A DNA stretch of 64,000 bases, taken from Massilia polaris (lineage in GTDB: Bacteria; Pseudomonadota; Gammaproteobacteria; Burkholderiales; Burkholderiaceae_D). Each line of letters starts with the position of its first letter. The first letter of the stretch is position 1. The position numbers and the translations under genes are program-made. Shown in pieces: positions 1-13,880 of the stretch. The notes under the pieces are model-generated. The model ran no database searches and was not told where the DNA came from. It saw only the letters and a program-made list of their open reading frames with translations. The stretch is from assembly GCF_012927275.1 (NCBI RefSeq), contig NZ_JABBGG010000001.1:620001-684000 (forward strand), written 5' to 3'.

Positions 1-138
1 AGTTCATGTTCATTCCTCTTTAAAGTTGGGATGCTGTGCTCACCGGTTTTGCAGTCGAGAAAAGTTTTCATCTGCGTTTCCGGTGAAGCAATGATGCAAT
101 CCGCACTGTTGAATCGGTATCAGAACATTACTCGTACC

Positions 139-161
139 CCTGTAGGATTGAGTCCTACAGG
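139..161. other. Perfect 9-bp hairpin downstream of the chemotaxis receptor gene
   Basis: A 9-base arm (CCTGTAGGA) and its exact complement are separated by a 5-base spacer. It starts about 18 bases beyond the stop codon of the leftward receptor gene, so it may serve as its terminator or an mRNA 3' stabiliser. No T-run follows on either strand, so a standard intrinsic terminator is not proven. The rest of 1-178 shows no supported gene. Confidence 0.4.
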
Positions 162-178
162 ATTGCAACACTCAGCCG

Positions 179-1537
179 TCAGAATTCTTCCCAATCGGCA
201 TCTAGCCTGGTTGCGGCGCGCTTGCCTGGGGCCGCCGCGGCCGGGACCGGAGCCGGGCGAGGGCGCTTCACCGGTTCGCGTCTCGCAACGACGGGCCTGC
301 CGGGATTGCTGGCGATCAGGTGGATCTGGGCCGCCGGCCGTGGGTGCCCGGCATCCAGCGAGAAAGCAGCGATGGTGTGCTTGAGCGCGCCCGCCTGGTC
401 GCGCATCGACGCTGCCGCTGCCGCCGACTCCTCGACCAGCGCCGAGTTCTGCTGGGTGGCGTGGTCCATTGCGGCGATGGCCTGGTTGACCTGCTCGATG
501 GCGGCGGCCTGTTCGGCGCTGGCCGCGGCGATCTCGCCGATGATCTCGGTGACGCGCTTCACGCTGGACACGACCTCGTTCATCGTTTTGCCCGCCTTGT
601 CGGCCAGCTGCGTGCCGGCCGTGACCTTGCCGACCGAATCGTCGATCAGTTCCTTGATCTCGCGTGCGGCAGCGGCCGAGCGCTGCGCCAGGTTGCGCAC
701 TTCGGCCGCCACCACTGCGAAGCCGCGTCCCTGTTCGCCGGCGCGCGCAGCTTCCACTGCCGCGTTCAGCGCCAGGATATTAGTCTGGAAAGCGATGCCG
801 TCGATGACGCCGATGATCTCGGCAATGCGGCGCGACGACTCGTTGATCGACGCCATCGTGCCGACTACCTCGGACACCGCCTGGCCGCCCTTGACCGCCA
901 CTTCCGACGCCGACACGGCCAGCTTGCTGGCCTGGTGGGCGTGGTCGGCGTTCTGCTTGACGGTGGAGGTCAGCTCTTCCATCGAGGACGCGGTTTCCTC
1001 CAATGACGCGGCCTGCTGTTCGGTACGCGCCGACAAGTCCATGCCACTGCTGGCGATTTCGCCCGCTCCGCTGGCGATCGTCTCCGAATCGGAGCGCACG
1101 CCGGCGATCAGCGCCACCAGCTTGTCGTTCACCTCCTGCATCGCACGCGATAGCAGGGCCTGCTCGCCGCTGCCTTCCTGCTCGATGCGGGTGCCCAGGT
1201 CGCCGCTGGCGATGCGCTGGGCTGCCAGCACGGCCGCGTGGATCGGACGCGATACTTCGGCCGCGAGCCAGGCGGCGAGTGTGCCCGCGACCGCCAGGCC
1301 GGCGATGATGAGCGCGATGCTCCAGTTGCGCGTGCCGCTGTAACCCGAGCGCAGCAGCTCCGCCGCGTGGGCGCCGCCGCCGGCCTTGCCGCCTTGCTGC
1401 AACACCTGGGCCGTGAGCTCGCTCAACTGGCCAAGCTGGGCCAGCAGCCAGGCCGCCAGCGCCACGCCAAGGAACGACACGATGGCCAGGCAGGCGTGGA
1501 TCTTGAGGTTGGTGTCGAGGTTGCGGATGCGTTTCAT
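179..1537 (-). CDS. Methyl-accepting chemotaxis protein
   Basis: A 452-residue inner-membrane chemoreceptor that would signal to CheA/CheW. Visible order: TM helix about 13-35, a short periplasmic loop of only about 35 residues, TM helix about 72-94, a HAMP segment to about 150, then a long cytoplasmic signalling coiled coil. The conserved hairpin tip is at about 241-285 ([20 protein letters not shown]). The C-terminus is DWEEF after a proline/alanine-rich linker, matching the xWxxF pentapeptide that tethers CheR/CheB in other receptors. The start was placed at the ATG preceded by AAGGA rather than the longer open frame. The tiny periplasmic loop argues against a classical ligand domain, so the stimulus is unknown. 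It is divergent from the next gene across about 215 bp. Confidence 0.93.
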   Translation of the reverse strand: MKRIRNLDTNLKIHACLAIVSFLGVALAAWLLAQLGQLSELTAQVLQQGGKAGGGAHAAELLRSGYSGTRNWSIALIIAGLAVAGTLAAWLAAEVSRPIHAAVLAAQRIASGDLGTRIEQEGSGEQALLSRAMQEVNDKLVALIAGVRSDSETIASGAGEIASSGMDLSARTEQQAASLEETASSMEELTSTVKQNADHAHQASKLAVSASEVAVKGGQAVSEVVGTMASINESSRRIAEIIGVIDGIAFQTNILALNAAVEAARAGEQGRGFAVVAAEVRNLAQRSAAAAREIKELIDDSVGKVTAGTQLADKAGKTMNEVVSSVKRVTEIIGEIAAASAEQAAAIEQVNQAIAAMDHATQQNSALVEESAAAAASMRDQAGALKHTIAAFSLDAGHPRPAAQIHLIASNPGRPVVARREPVKRPRPAPVPAAAAPGKRAATRLDADWEEF

Positions 1538-1752
1538 GGCGGGTTCCTTCTCGGTGGCTACACCAGGCGGGGGATCCATGCCATGGTAAGGAAGTCCAAA
1601 CTGCAACATTTGCGCGATATCAAGGTAGGGCGGACATCGGCTAGCCCGTGGCGGGGAACTATCTCGCAAAAAGTCACCGGCATGCCCCCCAAAGCGTGGC
1701 AAATATGCATATCGACTATTGCCATGTGGAAATTATCTGTCAGAATGGACTG

Positions 1753-4092
1753 ATGATGGCGAGTCGAGATTCGGAAGCAGCTTCTCCACAGGCATCTGGC
1801 GTCCAAGCGCGCCAGGACCTGATGGACAAGCTCGTCGGCATCGTTGCCAGCCACGTCAACGACAATCTGATGGCGGTAGTCAACCGCATCATTGCCGATT
1901 TGCTCGACGCGGCCAGCGCCTCCGCCAACGGCGGCGCGATGTTCCAGCGCGTCAAATCCGGCAATCTCCTGAAAGAAAACAGCTACGCCTTCTTCCACCT
2001 TGCCTGCACCGCGCTTGCCGATGCGGTACGCAAGGAACTGGTGGCGCTTGCGCCAGTACCGGTCAAGAGTGCCGGCGCAGCCGTCCCGCTCGGCCTGGTG
2101 CCACTGGAAGAGATGGACAACCGGGTGGCGTTCGAAACGATCAGCCGGCCATTCGACGTCAGTTGCTCGGATGCGCTCGCCACGCTGGATGTGCGGCTGG
2201 GGTACATGCTCGAACGCGACGTGTTGCGCATGAACCAGAACCCATTCCGGCCGCAGGTCTTCCTGATGGCATTCCAGCAGGCCTGGATCGAATTCGAACC
2301 CAATGCGGCCGGCCATGAGCTGCTGCTGCCCCTGCTGAAGCCGGCGGTGCTGTTCGAATTCGCCCCAATGTACGAAGCGTTGAACCTGGCGATGGTGCGC
2401 AAGGGCGTGTTGCCGGGCTCGGTCGACGCCTACCGTATCCAGAAAACCGACAACGCGGCAGCAGCCAGGGCCGCGAGGGTGCAGGAAAAAGCGGCCTTGT
2501 CGCGCCGGCTGCAGGATTTTTTCTCGGGCGGGGCAGCCACCGGCGATGGCATGCCGCTGATTCCCGACCTTCCGTCCATGCCGCAAGGTAACGGAGGCTG
2601 GCGGCCGAGCACCGCCGCGGGCTTCGATGCGCCGACGCCGGGAGAAGCAGTGCCGACGCGCGGTGGCTTTGCCGAAAAGGCTGGAGCTGCACATCAACAG
2701 GCTGATGGTGCCGGGGGATCCATCCATCCCCCAGCCGGCGTCAGCTCCGTGTCGCAAGCCCCCGTGCTGACTGGCGCCAGCCTGATTGGCCTGCTGGGCG
2801 AGATGCAGAAACGTCTTCCCCAGCTCCCTGCGGCCGGTACGGCAAGCGAAGGCGGCGCGACGCCGCACAATGCGTTCTACTTGCCGCGCCTGAAGCAGAG
2901 CCTGCCGCAGGGCAGCCTGTCGCGCGGCGACGAAAGCACCATCGACCTGCTGTCGCGCATCTTCGAGACCGTTTTCCTCGACGACAGCATCCCTGCGGAA
3001 ATCCGCGACCTGATCCAGTTCCTGCAGATCCCGGTGCTGAAGGCGGCGCTGTCGGACAAGAACTTCTTCTTCGAGGAAGCGCACCCGGCGCGGCGCATGA
3101 TCGACCTGCTGTCGCGCATGGGCTGGGAGCAGCGCAAGGACGCCGACGACCCCTTGTTCCAGGCGATGCGCCGCAACGTCGACCTGGTCGGGCGCGACGC
3201 CGGCCGCGAGCAGCAAGCGTTCGCCGAAGCGGTGGCCGACCTCGAGGCGTCGATTGCGGCCGACGAGAGCGTCGCCGACAGCGATATCGCAGGTCCGATT
3301 GCAAACGCGCTCAAGCAGGAAAAAGCGGTCGAGGCGACGCGCAGCGCGAAGACCGCGGTGGCGATGCGCATCGGCGGCAACGGCGCGGTGGAGATCGTCG
3401 ATTCCTTCCTTGAGCGCAAGTGGACCACGGTTCTGACGGTTGCCTACAGCGTGGAAGACGACAAGCCAGGCGCGGTTGCCAACGCGACGCGCACAATGGA
3501 CGAGCTGCTGTGGAGCGTCAAGCCCAAGGTGACGGCCGAGCAGCGCAAGGAACTGATCGGCAAGCTGCCGGCGCTGCTCGCCGCGCTGAACAAGTGGCTC
3601 GACGTCATCAAGTGGCAGGATGCGGACCGGTTGCAATTCTTTGCCGGGCTGGCCGAGTGCCATGTCTCGATCGTGCGCGCGCCGCTGGACCTGTCGCCAT
3701 TGCGGCAGCTTGAAATCGCGGTCGAGGTCGCGCAGCAGGATGCGATTCGCCGCATCGAGAAAGAGCAGGCGGCGGACGCTCAGGAGCAGGCAGCGCAGGC
3801 TGACGAGGCGCTGGTGACCGTAGACGGGCTTGAGCGCGGCATGTGGCTGGAGTTTGTCCAGCCGGACGACAGTGTGCGCAAGGCGAAGCTGGCGTGGGTC
3901 AGCCCGCTGCGCAGCCTGTTTATCTTCTCGAGCGGGGCGCGGCAGGAGTCGTTCTCGCTGCAGGGCGAGGCGCTGGCGCAGGCCTGCCGCGACGGCAAGG
4001 CCCGCGTGATCCAGGAGAGCGGGGTGGTGGCGCGCGTGCTGTCGGAGGCCATGGCGGTCAATGACCCGGCCGGTTTGGTCGTCGCCGCCTGA
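1753..4092 (+). CDS. DUF1631 family protein
   Basis: A 779-residue soluble protein with no signal peptide or membrane segment. The overall pattern matches the DUF1631 family, common in beta- and gammaproteobacteria and sometimes mislabelled thymidine phosphorylase; its function is not established. The N-terminal half is helical, a proline/glycine-rich low-complexity linker occupies about 285-350, and a helical core follows. The C-terminal 90 residues (around LERGMWLEF and the hydrophobic stretch LFIFSSGA) look like a small beta domain of PilZ type, suggesting cyclic-di-GMP or protein binding by inference only. Two adjacent ATG codons (1753, 1756) are possible starts. It lies divergent from the chemoreceptor and upstream of smc. 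Confidence 0.85.
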   Translation: MMASRDSEAASPQASGVQARQDLMDKLVGIVASHVNDNLMAVVNRIIADLLDAASASANGGAMFQRVKSGNLLKENSYAFFHLACTALADAVRKELVALAPVPVKSAGAAVPLGLVPLEEMDNRVAFETISRPFDVSCSDALATLDVRLGYMLERDVLRMNQNPFRPQVFLMAFQQAWIEFEPNAAGHELLLPLLKPAVLFEFAPMYEALNLAMVRKGVLPGSVDAYRIQKTDNAAAARAARVQEKAALSRRLQDFFSGGAATGDGMPLIPDLPSMPQGNGGWRPSTAAGFDAPTPGEAVPTRGGFAEKAGAAHQQADGAGGSIHPPAGVSSVSQAPVLTGASLIGLLGEMQKRLPQLPAAGTASEGGATPHNAFYLPRLKQSLPQGSLSRGDESTIDLLSRIFETVFLDDSIPAEIRDLIQFLQIPVLKAALSDKNFFFEEAHPARRMIDLLSRMGWEQRKDADDPLFQAMRRNVDLVGRDAGREQQAFAEAVADLEASIAADESVADSDIAGPIANALKQEKAVEATRSAKTAVAMRIGGNGAVEIVDSFLERKWTTVLTVAYSVEDDKPGAVANATRTMDELLWSVKPKVTAEQRKELIGKLPALLAALNKWLDVIKWQDADRLQFFAGLAECHVSIVRAPLDLSPLRQLEIAVEVAQQDAIRRIEKEQAADAQEQAAQADEALVTVDGLERGMWLEFVQPDDSVRKAKLAWVSPLRSLFIFSSGARQESFSLQGEALAQACRDGKARVIQESGVVARVLSEAMAVNDPAGLVVAA

Positions 4093-4198
4093 TACCGGCT
4101 CTGAACTTGGCCTTAATGCAAGCAACCAATGGTATGATGGTGCCCTTTCCGTTCGCCGGGTAACCTAGAGCCGAGCAAGGCCAGGAACAGTCAACAAC

Positions 4199-7100
4199 GT
4201 GCGTCTATCTTCCATTAAATTGTCGGGATTTAAGTCTTTCGTTGATCCCACCAATTTCCAGGTCCCGGGTCAGTTGGTGGGCGTCGTCGGCCCGAATGGC
4301 TGCGGCAAGTCGAATATCATCGACGCCGTGCGATGGGTGCTGGGCGAATCGAAGGCGTCCGAACTGCGTGGCGAGTCGATGCAGGACGTGATTTTTAACG
4401 GCTCCACGCACCGCAAGCCCGCCGGGCGCGCCTCCGTCGAACTGGTGTTCGACAATAACGACGGCAAGGCCGCCGGCCAGTGGGGCCAGTACGCCGAGAT
4501 CGCGGTCAAGCGCACCCTGACCCGCGACGGCACTTCGACCTACTACATCAACAGCCAGCCGGTACGCCGGCGCGACATCCAGGACATCTTCCTCGGCACC
4601 GGCCTCGGTCCGCGCGCCTACGCCATCATCGGGCAGGGCATGATCTCGCGGATCATCGAGTCGCGTCCTGAAGAACTGCGCATCTTCCTGGAAGAGGCGG
4701 CAGGCGTCTCGAAGTACAAGGAACGCCGCCGCGAAACCGAAAACCGCCTGAACGACACGCGCGAAAACCTGCTGCGCGTCGAGGACATCCTGCGTGAACT
4801 GAACGCGAACCTCGAGAAGCTCGAAGCGCAGGCTGTCGTGGCCAACAAGTTCCACACGCTGCAGGGCGACCAGGAAGAAAAACAGAAGCTGCTTTGGCTG
4901 CTGCGCAAGAACGAGGCGAAGGCCGAGCAAACCAAGTACTTCCGCGAGATGGAGCAGGCCCAGACCGACCTCGAAGAGCAGACCGCCAAGCTGCGCCACG
5001 TCGAGCTGGACCTCGAGCGCATGCGCCAGGCCCACTTCGCGGTCGGCGACCGCCTTCACACGGCGCAGGGGCACCTGTACCAGACCAACTCCGAAATCGG
5101 CAGCCTCGAAGCGCAGATCAAGTTCGTGATCGAATCGCGTTCGCGCTTGCAGAACCAGATCGGCACATTGACCGCACAGCGCAACCAGTGGCAGGCGCAG
5201 GGCCAGGAATACCAGGAACAGGTCGAAGAAGCCGAGTACCTGCTGGAGGAGCTGGGCGGCCGCGTCGAGCAGTCGCAGATGTCGGCGGAAGCGCAGAACG
5301 AACGCATCCCGTCGCTGGAAGCGGCATGGCGCGAAGCGCAGGAAACGACCACCGGATCGCGCCAGAAGATCATGCAGGCGCAGCAGCAGATCGAGCTGTC
5401 GTCGGCGCACCAGCGCAACGCATCGAACATCCTGCAGGGCCTGGCCACGCGGCGCGAGCGCCTGCAGCAGGAAAAGAACGGCTTGAACCTGCCGGACAGC
5501 AGCCACCTCGCCAACCTCAAGATGCAGCTCGAGGAAAAGCAGCAGGCGCTGGAAGAGCAGACATTGACGCTCGAGGAAGCAGCCGAGCAGCAGCAGCGCG
5601 TCGAGGAAGAGCGCTCCGCCGCCCAGGCGCAGGTGAATGCCGAAAGCGCGGCCAACGCGCAGCTGGAAGCGCGCCTGTCGGCGTTGAAGCAGCTGCAGGA
5701 ACGCGTGCAAACGCAGGGCAAGGTCCAGCCCTGGCTGCAGAAGCATGAACTCGACGGCCTGCCGCGCCTGTGGCAGAAGCTGCACATCGAGCAGGGCTGG
5801 GAAACCGCGATGGAAGCGGTGCTGCGCGAACGAACTGGCGCGCTGGAGATGTCGAACATCGACTGGGCCAAGGCCTTCTTCAACGATGCGCCGCCAGCCA
5901 AGCTGGCGCTGTATAGCCCAACGCTGGGAAACGCCGCGACGCCGGCGGAAGTCAATGGACTCAAGCCGTTCGCCAACCTGCTCAAGCTGAACGAAACCGG
6001 CTTGCGCGGACTGCTGCACGACTGGCTGCACAATGTATTCGCCGCCGAAGACACGGCGAGCGCGTTCGCGGAGCGCGGCAAGCTGCCGACCGGCGGCTCG
6101 TTCATCACGCGCCAGGGCCACGTCGTCACGCAGTCAAGCGTGCGGTTCTACGCCCCCGATTCCGAGCAGGACGGCATGCTCGGGCGCCAGCAGGAAATCG
6201 AAAACATCACGCGCCAGCTGCGCGCGCAAGCGCTGCTGGCTGACGAAGCGCGCGCCCGTTCGGTACGTGCCGACGCGGCCGCATCCGATCTTTCGCGCCG
6301 CCTGCAGGACGCGCGCCAGCGCATCGCGGGGCTGACGCAGCAGGTGCACGGGCTGCAGATCGACGTCGTCAAGCAGTCCGAAGTCGAAGCGCGCTTCAAC
6401 CAGCGCAGCACCCAGATCGCCACCGACCTGGCCGAGATCGCGGCGCAGGAAGCGGAGCAGCAGCAGATCCAGGCCGAGGCCGAAGAAAAATTCGAGCAGC
6501 TCGACATGGAGCTGGCCGAACTGCAGGGCGCGCACGAAGACGGGCAGACCGTGTTCCTCGAAAAGGAGCAGGCGCTGGCCGACGCGCGCCAGCAGCTGCG
6601 CGAGATGGAACGCGCGGCGCAGGAAGCGCAGTTCGCCGAGAAGTCACAGCGCAGCAAGATCGAAGAACTGCGCCGCAATATCGCGACCGCCACGCAGCAG
6701 GCCTCGCAGGTCGGCGAGAGCATCGAACTTGGGCAGCAGGAACTTGAAACGCTCGAATCGGGCGCCGCCAAAGACGGCCTGCAGGACCTGCTCGACCGCC
6801 GCACCGGCCAGGAGCGCGCGTTGTCCGATGCGCGCCATGAGCTCGACCAGATCACCCAGCAGCTGCGCAGCGCCGAAGAAGCGCGCATGCAGGCCGAACG
6901 CAGCCTGCAGCCGCAGCGCGACAAGATCACCGAGATGCAGCTGAAGGAACAGGCCGCGCGCCTGAACCAGGAGCAGTTCGACGAGGCGCTCAAGGCGGTG
7001 CAAGCCGACGAAGCAGCGCTGACCGAGAAGCTCCATCCGGACATGAAGGCGTCGTACCTGCAGGGCGAAGTCACGCGCCTGACCAACGCCATCACGTCGC

Positions 7101-7722
7101 TTGGCGCGGTCAACCTGGCTGCGCTCGACGAGCTGGCTCAGGCGTCCGAGCGCAAGAACTTCCTCGATTCGCAGAACGCCGACCTGAATGAAGCGATCAC
7201 CACGCTGGAAGACGCCATCCACAAGATCGACAAGGAAACGCGTGACCTGCTGCAGGACACCTTCGACAAGGTCAACCACCATTTCTCGGAGCTGTTCCCG
7301 ATCCTGTTTGGCGGCGGCAATGCCAAGCTGGTGATGACCGGCGATGAAATCCTCGACTCCGGCGTGCAGGTGATGGCGCAGCCGCCGGGTAAGAAGAACG
7401 CGACCATCCACCTGCTGTCCGGCGGCGAAAAAGCCCTGACCGCGACCGCGCTGGTGTTTTCGATGTTCCGGCTTAACCCCGCACCATTCTGCCTGCTGGA
7501 CGAAGTGGACGCGCCGCTCGACGACGCGAACACCGAGCGCTTCTGCAGGATGGTCAAGCGGATGTCGGAACATACCCAATTCCTTTTCATCTCGCATAAC
7601 AAGATTGCGATGGAAATGGCCAATCAACTGATCGGTGTGACGATGCAGGAACAAGGTGTATCGCGCATTGTGGCGGTGGACATGGAGTCCGCCGCGAATT
7701 TCGCTACTGAGGCACAAGCAGC

Positions 7723-7726
<4 letters not shown>
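4199..7726 (+). CDS. smc: Chromosome segregation protein SMC
   Basis: A 1,175-residue structural-maintenance-of-chromosomes ATPase that compacts and segregates DNA. The N-terminal head carries Walker A GPNGCGKSN at about 31-39. Two long Gln/Glu-rich coiled coils (about 165-500 and 660-1020) flank a hinge region near 510-650. The C-terminal head has the ABC signature LSGGEKAL at about 1072 and Walker B LLDEVDAPLDDAN at about 1099. Length is normal for the family. The start is GTG at 4199, beginning the conserved MRLSSIKLSGFKSF. The stop overlaps the zipA start by ATGA, so the two are translationally coupled. No scpA/scpB is seen nearby. Confidence 0.97.
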
Positions 7727-10919
<3,193 letters not shown>

Positions 10920-10938
10920 AAGATCGAAGGAGTGCAGG

Positions 10939-11832
10939 ATGCAGCGAATCAGAAAAGCAGTATTCCCGGTTGCCGGCCTTGGCAGCCGCTTCCTCCCGGC
11001 CACCAAGGCGCAGCCAAAGGAAATGCTGCCCATCGTCGACAAGCCGCTGATCCAGTACGCGGTCGAAGAGGCGGTCGCCGCCGGCATCACGGAGATGATC
11101 TTCATCACCGGCCGCAACAAGCGCGCGATCGAGGACCATTTCGACAAAGCCTACGAGCTCGAAGCCGAGCTGGAAGCGGCCGGCAAGGCGCAGTTGCTGG
11201 AAGCGGTGCGCAACGTCATCCCGAAGAACATCACCTGCATCTACATCCGCCAGTCGGAGCCGCTTGGCCTCGGCCACGCGGTGCTGTGCGCGCGGCCGGT
11301 CGTCGGCAATGAGCCGTTCGCGGTGCTGCTGGCCGACGACTTCATGGATACCGGTCGCGCCGACAAGCCGGTGCTCCAGCAGATGACCGAGCTTTACGAC
11401 TACGAGAACTGCAGCGTGCTGGCGGTGCAGGATGTCCCGCGCGAGAACACCAGGCAATACGGCATCGTCAGCTCCGCGCCATACCGTCCGGGCATCGAGC
11501 TGGTATCCGGCATCGTTGAAAAGCCGCAGCCGGAAGTGGCGCCGTCGACGCTCGCCGTGGTCGGACGCTATGTGCTGACCGGCCGCATCTTCGACTACCT
11601 TGAACACCTCGGCACCGGCACCGGCGGCGAGATCCAGCTCACCGACGGGATCGCGGCGCTGATGGCGGCCGAGCGCGTGCTGGCCTACCGTTATTCGGGC
11701 CAGCGCTACGACTGCGGTTCCAAGCTGGGCTACCTGAAGGCCATGACCGCGATGGGGCTGAAACACCCTGAAACCGGCGCGGGCCTGCGCCAGTTCCTCA
11801 ACGACGTATGCGAAAGGATGGACCCAAAATGA
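10939..11832 (+). CDS. galU: UTP-glucose-1-phosphate uridylyltransferase
   Basis: A 297-residue cytoplasmic nucleotidyltransferase making UDP-glucose for polysaccharide, LPS and trehalose synthesis. The N-terminal motif [19 protein letters not shown] and [14 protein letters not shown] bind the nucleotide, and [13 protein letters not shown] and TGGEIQLTD are typical of GalU. The ATG at 10939 was chosen because GAAGGAG lies just upstream, rather than the longer in-frame extension. The gene ends by a 4-base overlap (ATGA) with def. Confidence 0.95.
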   Translation: MQRIRKAVFPVAGLGSRFLPATKAQPKEMLPIVDKPLIQYAVEEAVAAGITEMIFITGRNKRAIEDHFDKAYELEAELEAAGKAQLLEAVRNVIPKNITCIYIRQSEPLGLGHAVLCARPVVGNEPFAVLLADDFMDTGRADKPVLQQMTELYDYENCSVLAVQDVPRENTRQYGIVSSAPYRPGIELVSGIVEKPQPEVAPSTLAVVGRYVLTGRIFDYLEHLGTGTGGEIQLTDGIAALMAAERVLAYRYSGQRYDCGSKLGYLKAMTAMGLKHPETGAGLRQFLNDVCERMDPK

Positions 11833-12365
11833 CTGTTCGTGACATCCTCAAGATGGGCGATCCGCGCCTGCTTCGCGTGGCCGAGCCGGTGCGCGACTTC
11901 GATACGCCCGAACTGCATGCGCTCATCGCCGACATGTTCGACACCATGCACGACGCGAACGGCGCAGGCCTCGCAGCGCCGCAGATCGGCGTCAACCTGC
12001 AACTGGTGATCTACGGCTTCAAGCAGAACGCGCGCTATCCGGACGCGCCGCAGGTGCCGGAGACGGTGCTGATTAACCCCGTGCTCACGCCGCTGTCGGA
12101 CGAGATGGACGATGAGTTCGAAGGCTGCCTGTCGGTGCCAGGATTGCGCGGGCTGGTGCCGCGGTTCAGCAAGCTGCGGTACGAAGGCGTCGATCAGTTC
12201 GGGAGCAAGATCAGCCGCGATGTCGACGGGTTCCACGCGCGCGTTGTTCAGCACGAGGTGGACCATCTGCTGGGGATTCTCTACCCGATGCGGATCACCG
12301 ATTTCTCCAAGTTCGGCTACACCGAAGTGATGTTCCCGGATCTTGATCCACACGACGACGACTAA
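11829..12365 (+). CDS. def: Peptide deformylase
   Basis: A 178-residue metalloenzyme that removes the N-formyl group from new proteins. All three family motifs are present: GAGLAAPQ (about 46-53), EGCLSVPG (about 98-105, metal-binding Cys) and QHEVDHLLG (about 138-146, two His ligands and catalytic Glu). The start overlaps the galU stop. Deformylase genes more often sit next to fmt, so coupling to galU suggests this is a second, stand-alone copy; that is inference because the rest of the genome is not visible. Confidence 0.95.
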   Translation: MTVRDILKMGDPRLLRVAEPVRDFDTPELHALIADMFDTMHDANGAGLAAPQIGVNLQLVIYGFKQNARYPDAPQVPETVLINPVLTPLSDEMDDEFEGCLSVPGLRGLVPRFSKLRYEGVDQFGSKISRDVDGFHARVVQHEVDHLLGILYPMRITDFSKFGYTEVMFPDLDPHDDD

Positions 12366-12372
12366 TAAAAGC

Positions 12373-12843
12373 ATGATGAAAAAAACTGCCATCGCGCTGG
12401 CATTGCTGCTGTGCGCGCAAGCCCAGGCCCAGGAGCAAGACAGCGGCAAACGCAGCGAGCTTTGGCTTGCGACCGGATTCGCGACGTACCACTTCCAGAG
12501 CGATAAGGACCTGAACGGACAGAACCCGGGTGTCGGCATTGAGTATCGGTTCTCGGATGTCGCTGCGGTTACTGCAGGGCGTTTCTATAACAGCGACCGG
12601 GATCACTCGAAGTACGTGGGTGTGTATTACCAGCCGTGGAGCTACCGTGGGGTGAAGATGGGCGCTGTGGTTGGGGCGTTTGACGGCTATCCGAACATGC
12701 GCGATGGGGGATGGTTCCCGGCCTTGATTCCGACCGCGACCTACGAGTACAAGCGGGTGGGCGTGAACCTGGCGGTGATCCCGACGTACAAGAACCGTTT
12801 GCACGGCGGGATATCGCTGCAGCTGAAGTTCCGGCTGTTCTAA
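12373..12843 (+). CDS. Small secreted outer-membrane beta-barrel-like protein
   Basis: A 156-residue protein with a clear signal peptide (MMKKTAIALALLLCAQAQAQ, cleavage near residue 20). The mature part is a series of alternating aromatic/polar strands and ends in KFRLF with a terminal Phe, typical of outer-membrane barrels recognised by BamA. Strand spacing recalls the small eight-stranded PagP-type barrels, but I do not see the PagP catalytic residues clearly, so no enzyme is claimed. It begins 7 bases after def and is probably the last gene of the galU-def transcript. The next gene is convergent 11 bases away. Confidence 0.7.
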   Translation: MMKKTAIALALLLCAQAQAQEQDSGKRSELWLATGFATYHFQSDKDLNGQNPGVGIEYRFSDVAAVTAGRFYNSDRDHSKYVGVYYQPWSYRGVKMGAVVGAFDGYPNMRDGGWFPALIPTATYEYKRVGVNLAVIPTYKNRLHGGISLQLKFRLF

Positions 12844-12854
12844 GGTTCGGCGGA

Positions 12855-13550
12855 TCAGCCCAGGTGCTTTTTGAAAAACTCAAACGTGCGCTGGTTCGCC
12901 AGCTTCGCCGACGCCGCATCGTAATGCGTGCCGCGGTGCCGTGCGAACGCGTGGTTCTGACCCGCATACGTGTACACCGTCACATTCGCATGCTCCTCGG
13001 CCGCCTTGGTGATCTTCTCGCGCGCCGGTGGCGGAATATACTCGTCCGCTTCCCCCAGATGCATGATCATCGGGCATGACACCGACTTGAACTCGCTCAC
13101 ATACTCGTTCGTCCTGCCGCCGTAATAGGCCGCGGCTGCATCAGGCTCCTTGCGCGCCGCCGTCAGGAAGGTCATCAGTCCTCCGAGGCAGAAGCCCATC
13201 ACGCCAACTTTGCCGTTGGAGCCTGCATAAGTGCGCGCAGTCTGCAGCGCCGCGCCGATATCCTCTACGCCCTTGTCGATATCGAACTTCTGGTAGAACT
13301 CCATCGCCTTCGCCCACTCTGCCTTGCTCTGGTCGGTCAGCTCGACACCCGGCTGCATGCGCCAGAACAGGTCAGGGCAGATCGCGATGAAACCCTGTGC
13401 GGCCAGCTGGTCGCAGGTCTCGCGCAGGTCGGCGTTGATGCCGAAGATTTCCTGGATGACGACAATTGCCGGCGCCGGCGTTGTCGCGGGCTTTGCAACA
13501 TAAGCGCCGAAGCTTCCGTCCGGCGTGTCGATCTTGATGCGTTCGTTCAT
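12855..13550 (-). CDS. Dienelactone hydrolase family protein
   Basis: A 231-residue cytoplasmic alpha/beta hydrolase. The nucleophile Cys is in GFCLGG (about 118-123), with an acidic residue in the GEADEYIP region (about 168) and His in QNHAFAR (about 203), the Cys-Asp-His triad of the dienelactone hydrolase family. The N-terminal GSFGAYVAKP and IVVIQEIFGIN are also typical. No chlorocatechol or beta-ketoadipate genes are nearby, so the substrate is unknown; most stand-alone members are uncharacterised. The ATG at 13550 is preceded by GGAG. Codon use resembles its neighbours. Confidence 0.9.
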   Translation of the reverse strand: MNERIKIDTPDGSFGAYVAKPATTPAPAIVVIQEIFGINADLRETCDQLAAQGFIAICPDLFWRMQPGVELTDQSKAEWAKAMEFYQKFDIDKGVEDIGAALQTARTYAGSNGKVGVMGFCLGGLMTFLTAARKEPDAAAAYYGGRTNEYVSEFKSVSCPMIMHLGEADEYIPPPAREKITKAAEEHANVTVYTYAGQNHAFARHRGTHYDAASAKLANQRTFEFFKKHLG

Positions 13551-13715
13551 CGTTTTCTCCTTGTTTGGACCGTGGTCATTTTGGCACATCCAGAAGAAAG
13601 CGGCGCGACGTGCGACGGATTGAATAGCGACGACCGCGATGGCCAGATTTGCATGCCGCGATGCTAGAATAGTTGATTATACGAAATATTTAATCTTAGA
13701 TAACAGGCAGATCAG

Positions 13716-13784
13716 ATGGACTATCAAGGAACACCGGGAGCGGATGTCATCAACCAGGCTGCGCTGAACATCCCACTAGCCTGA
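13716..13784 (+). pseudogene. 5' fragment of the split RTX/FG-GAP/DUF4214 gene
   Basis: The first 21 codons (MDYQGTPGADVINQAALNIP...) of a secreted repeat protein whose remainder lies at 21220-23582. The sequence is typical of the N-terminus of haemolysin-type calcium-binding proteins. The frame is native up to the CTAG at 13776-13779; it then reads into the left end of the insertion and stops at TGA 13782-13784, giving a 22-residue dead product. Joining base 13779 to base 21220 restores one frame of 809 codons including stop. The 165 bp before it (13551-13715) are relatively AT-rich near 13665-13705 and probably contain its promoter; no strong match to consensus was seen. Confidence 0.93.
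13776..13779. repeat. Target-site duplication CTAG, left copy
   Basis: CTAG directly abuts the left terminal inverted repeat and is repeated at 21216-21219 directly after the right one. A 4-base duplication fits the IS1380 family. The restored gene needs exactly one copy. Confidence 0.92.
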
Positions 13785-13796
13785 ATTTTGCATAAA
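13780..13796. repeat. Left terminal inverted repeat of the IS1380-type element
   Basis: CCTGAATTTTGCATAAA, matching the complement of 21199-21215 (CCTGGATGTTTCATAAA) at 14 of 17 positions. Ends beginning with CC are typical of IS1380-family elements. Confidence 0.88.
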
Positions 13797-13880
13797 AAAG
13801 GGCAAGAATGCCGTAAGTGATTGATAAAATGTGAGTTATCCCTAAAACACATTCGTCAACACGAACACATCTTGCCCGGC

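Noticed and set aside
1-20. Possible start of a leftward gene (ATGAAC after AAGAGGA on the minus strand)
   Set aside because: Only two codons are visible before the window edge, so it cannot be tested as a gene.
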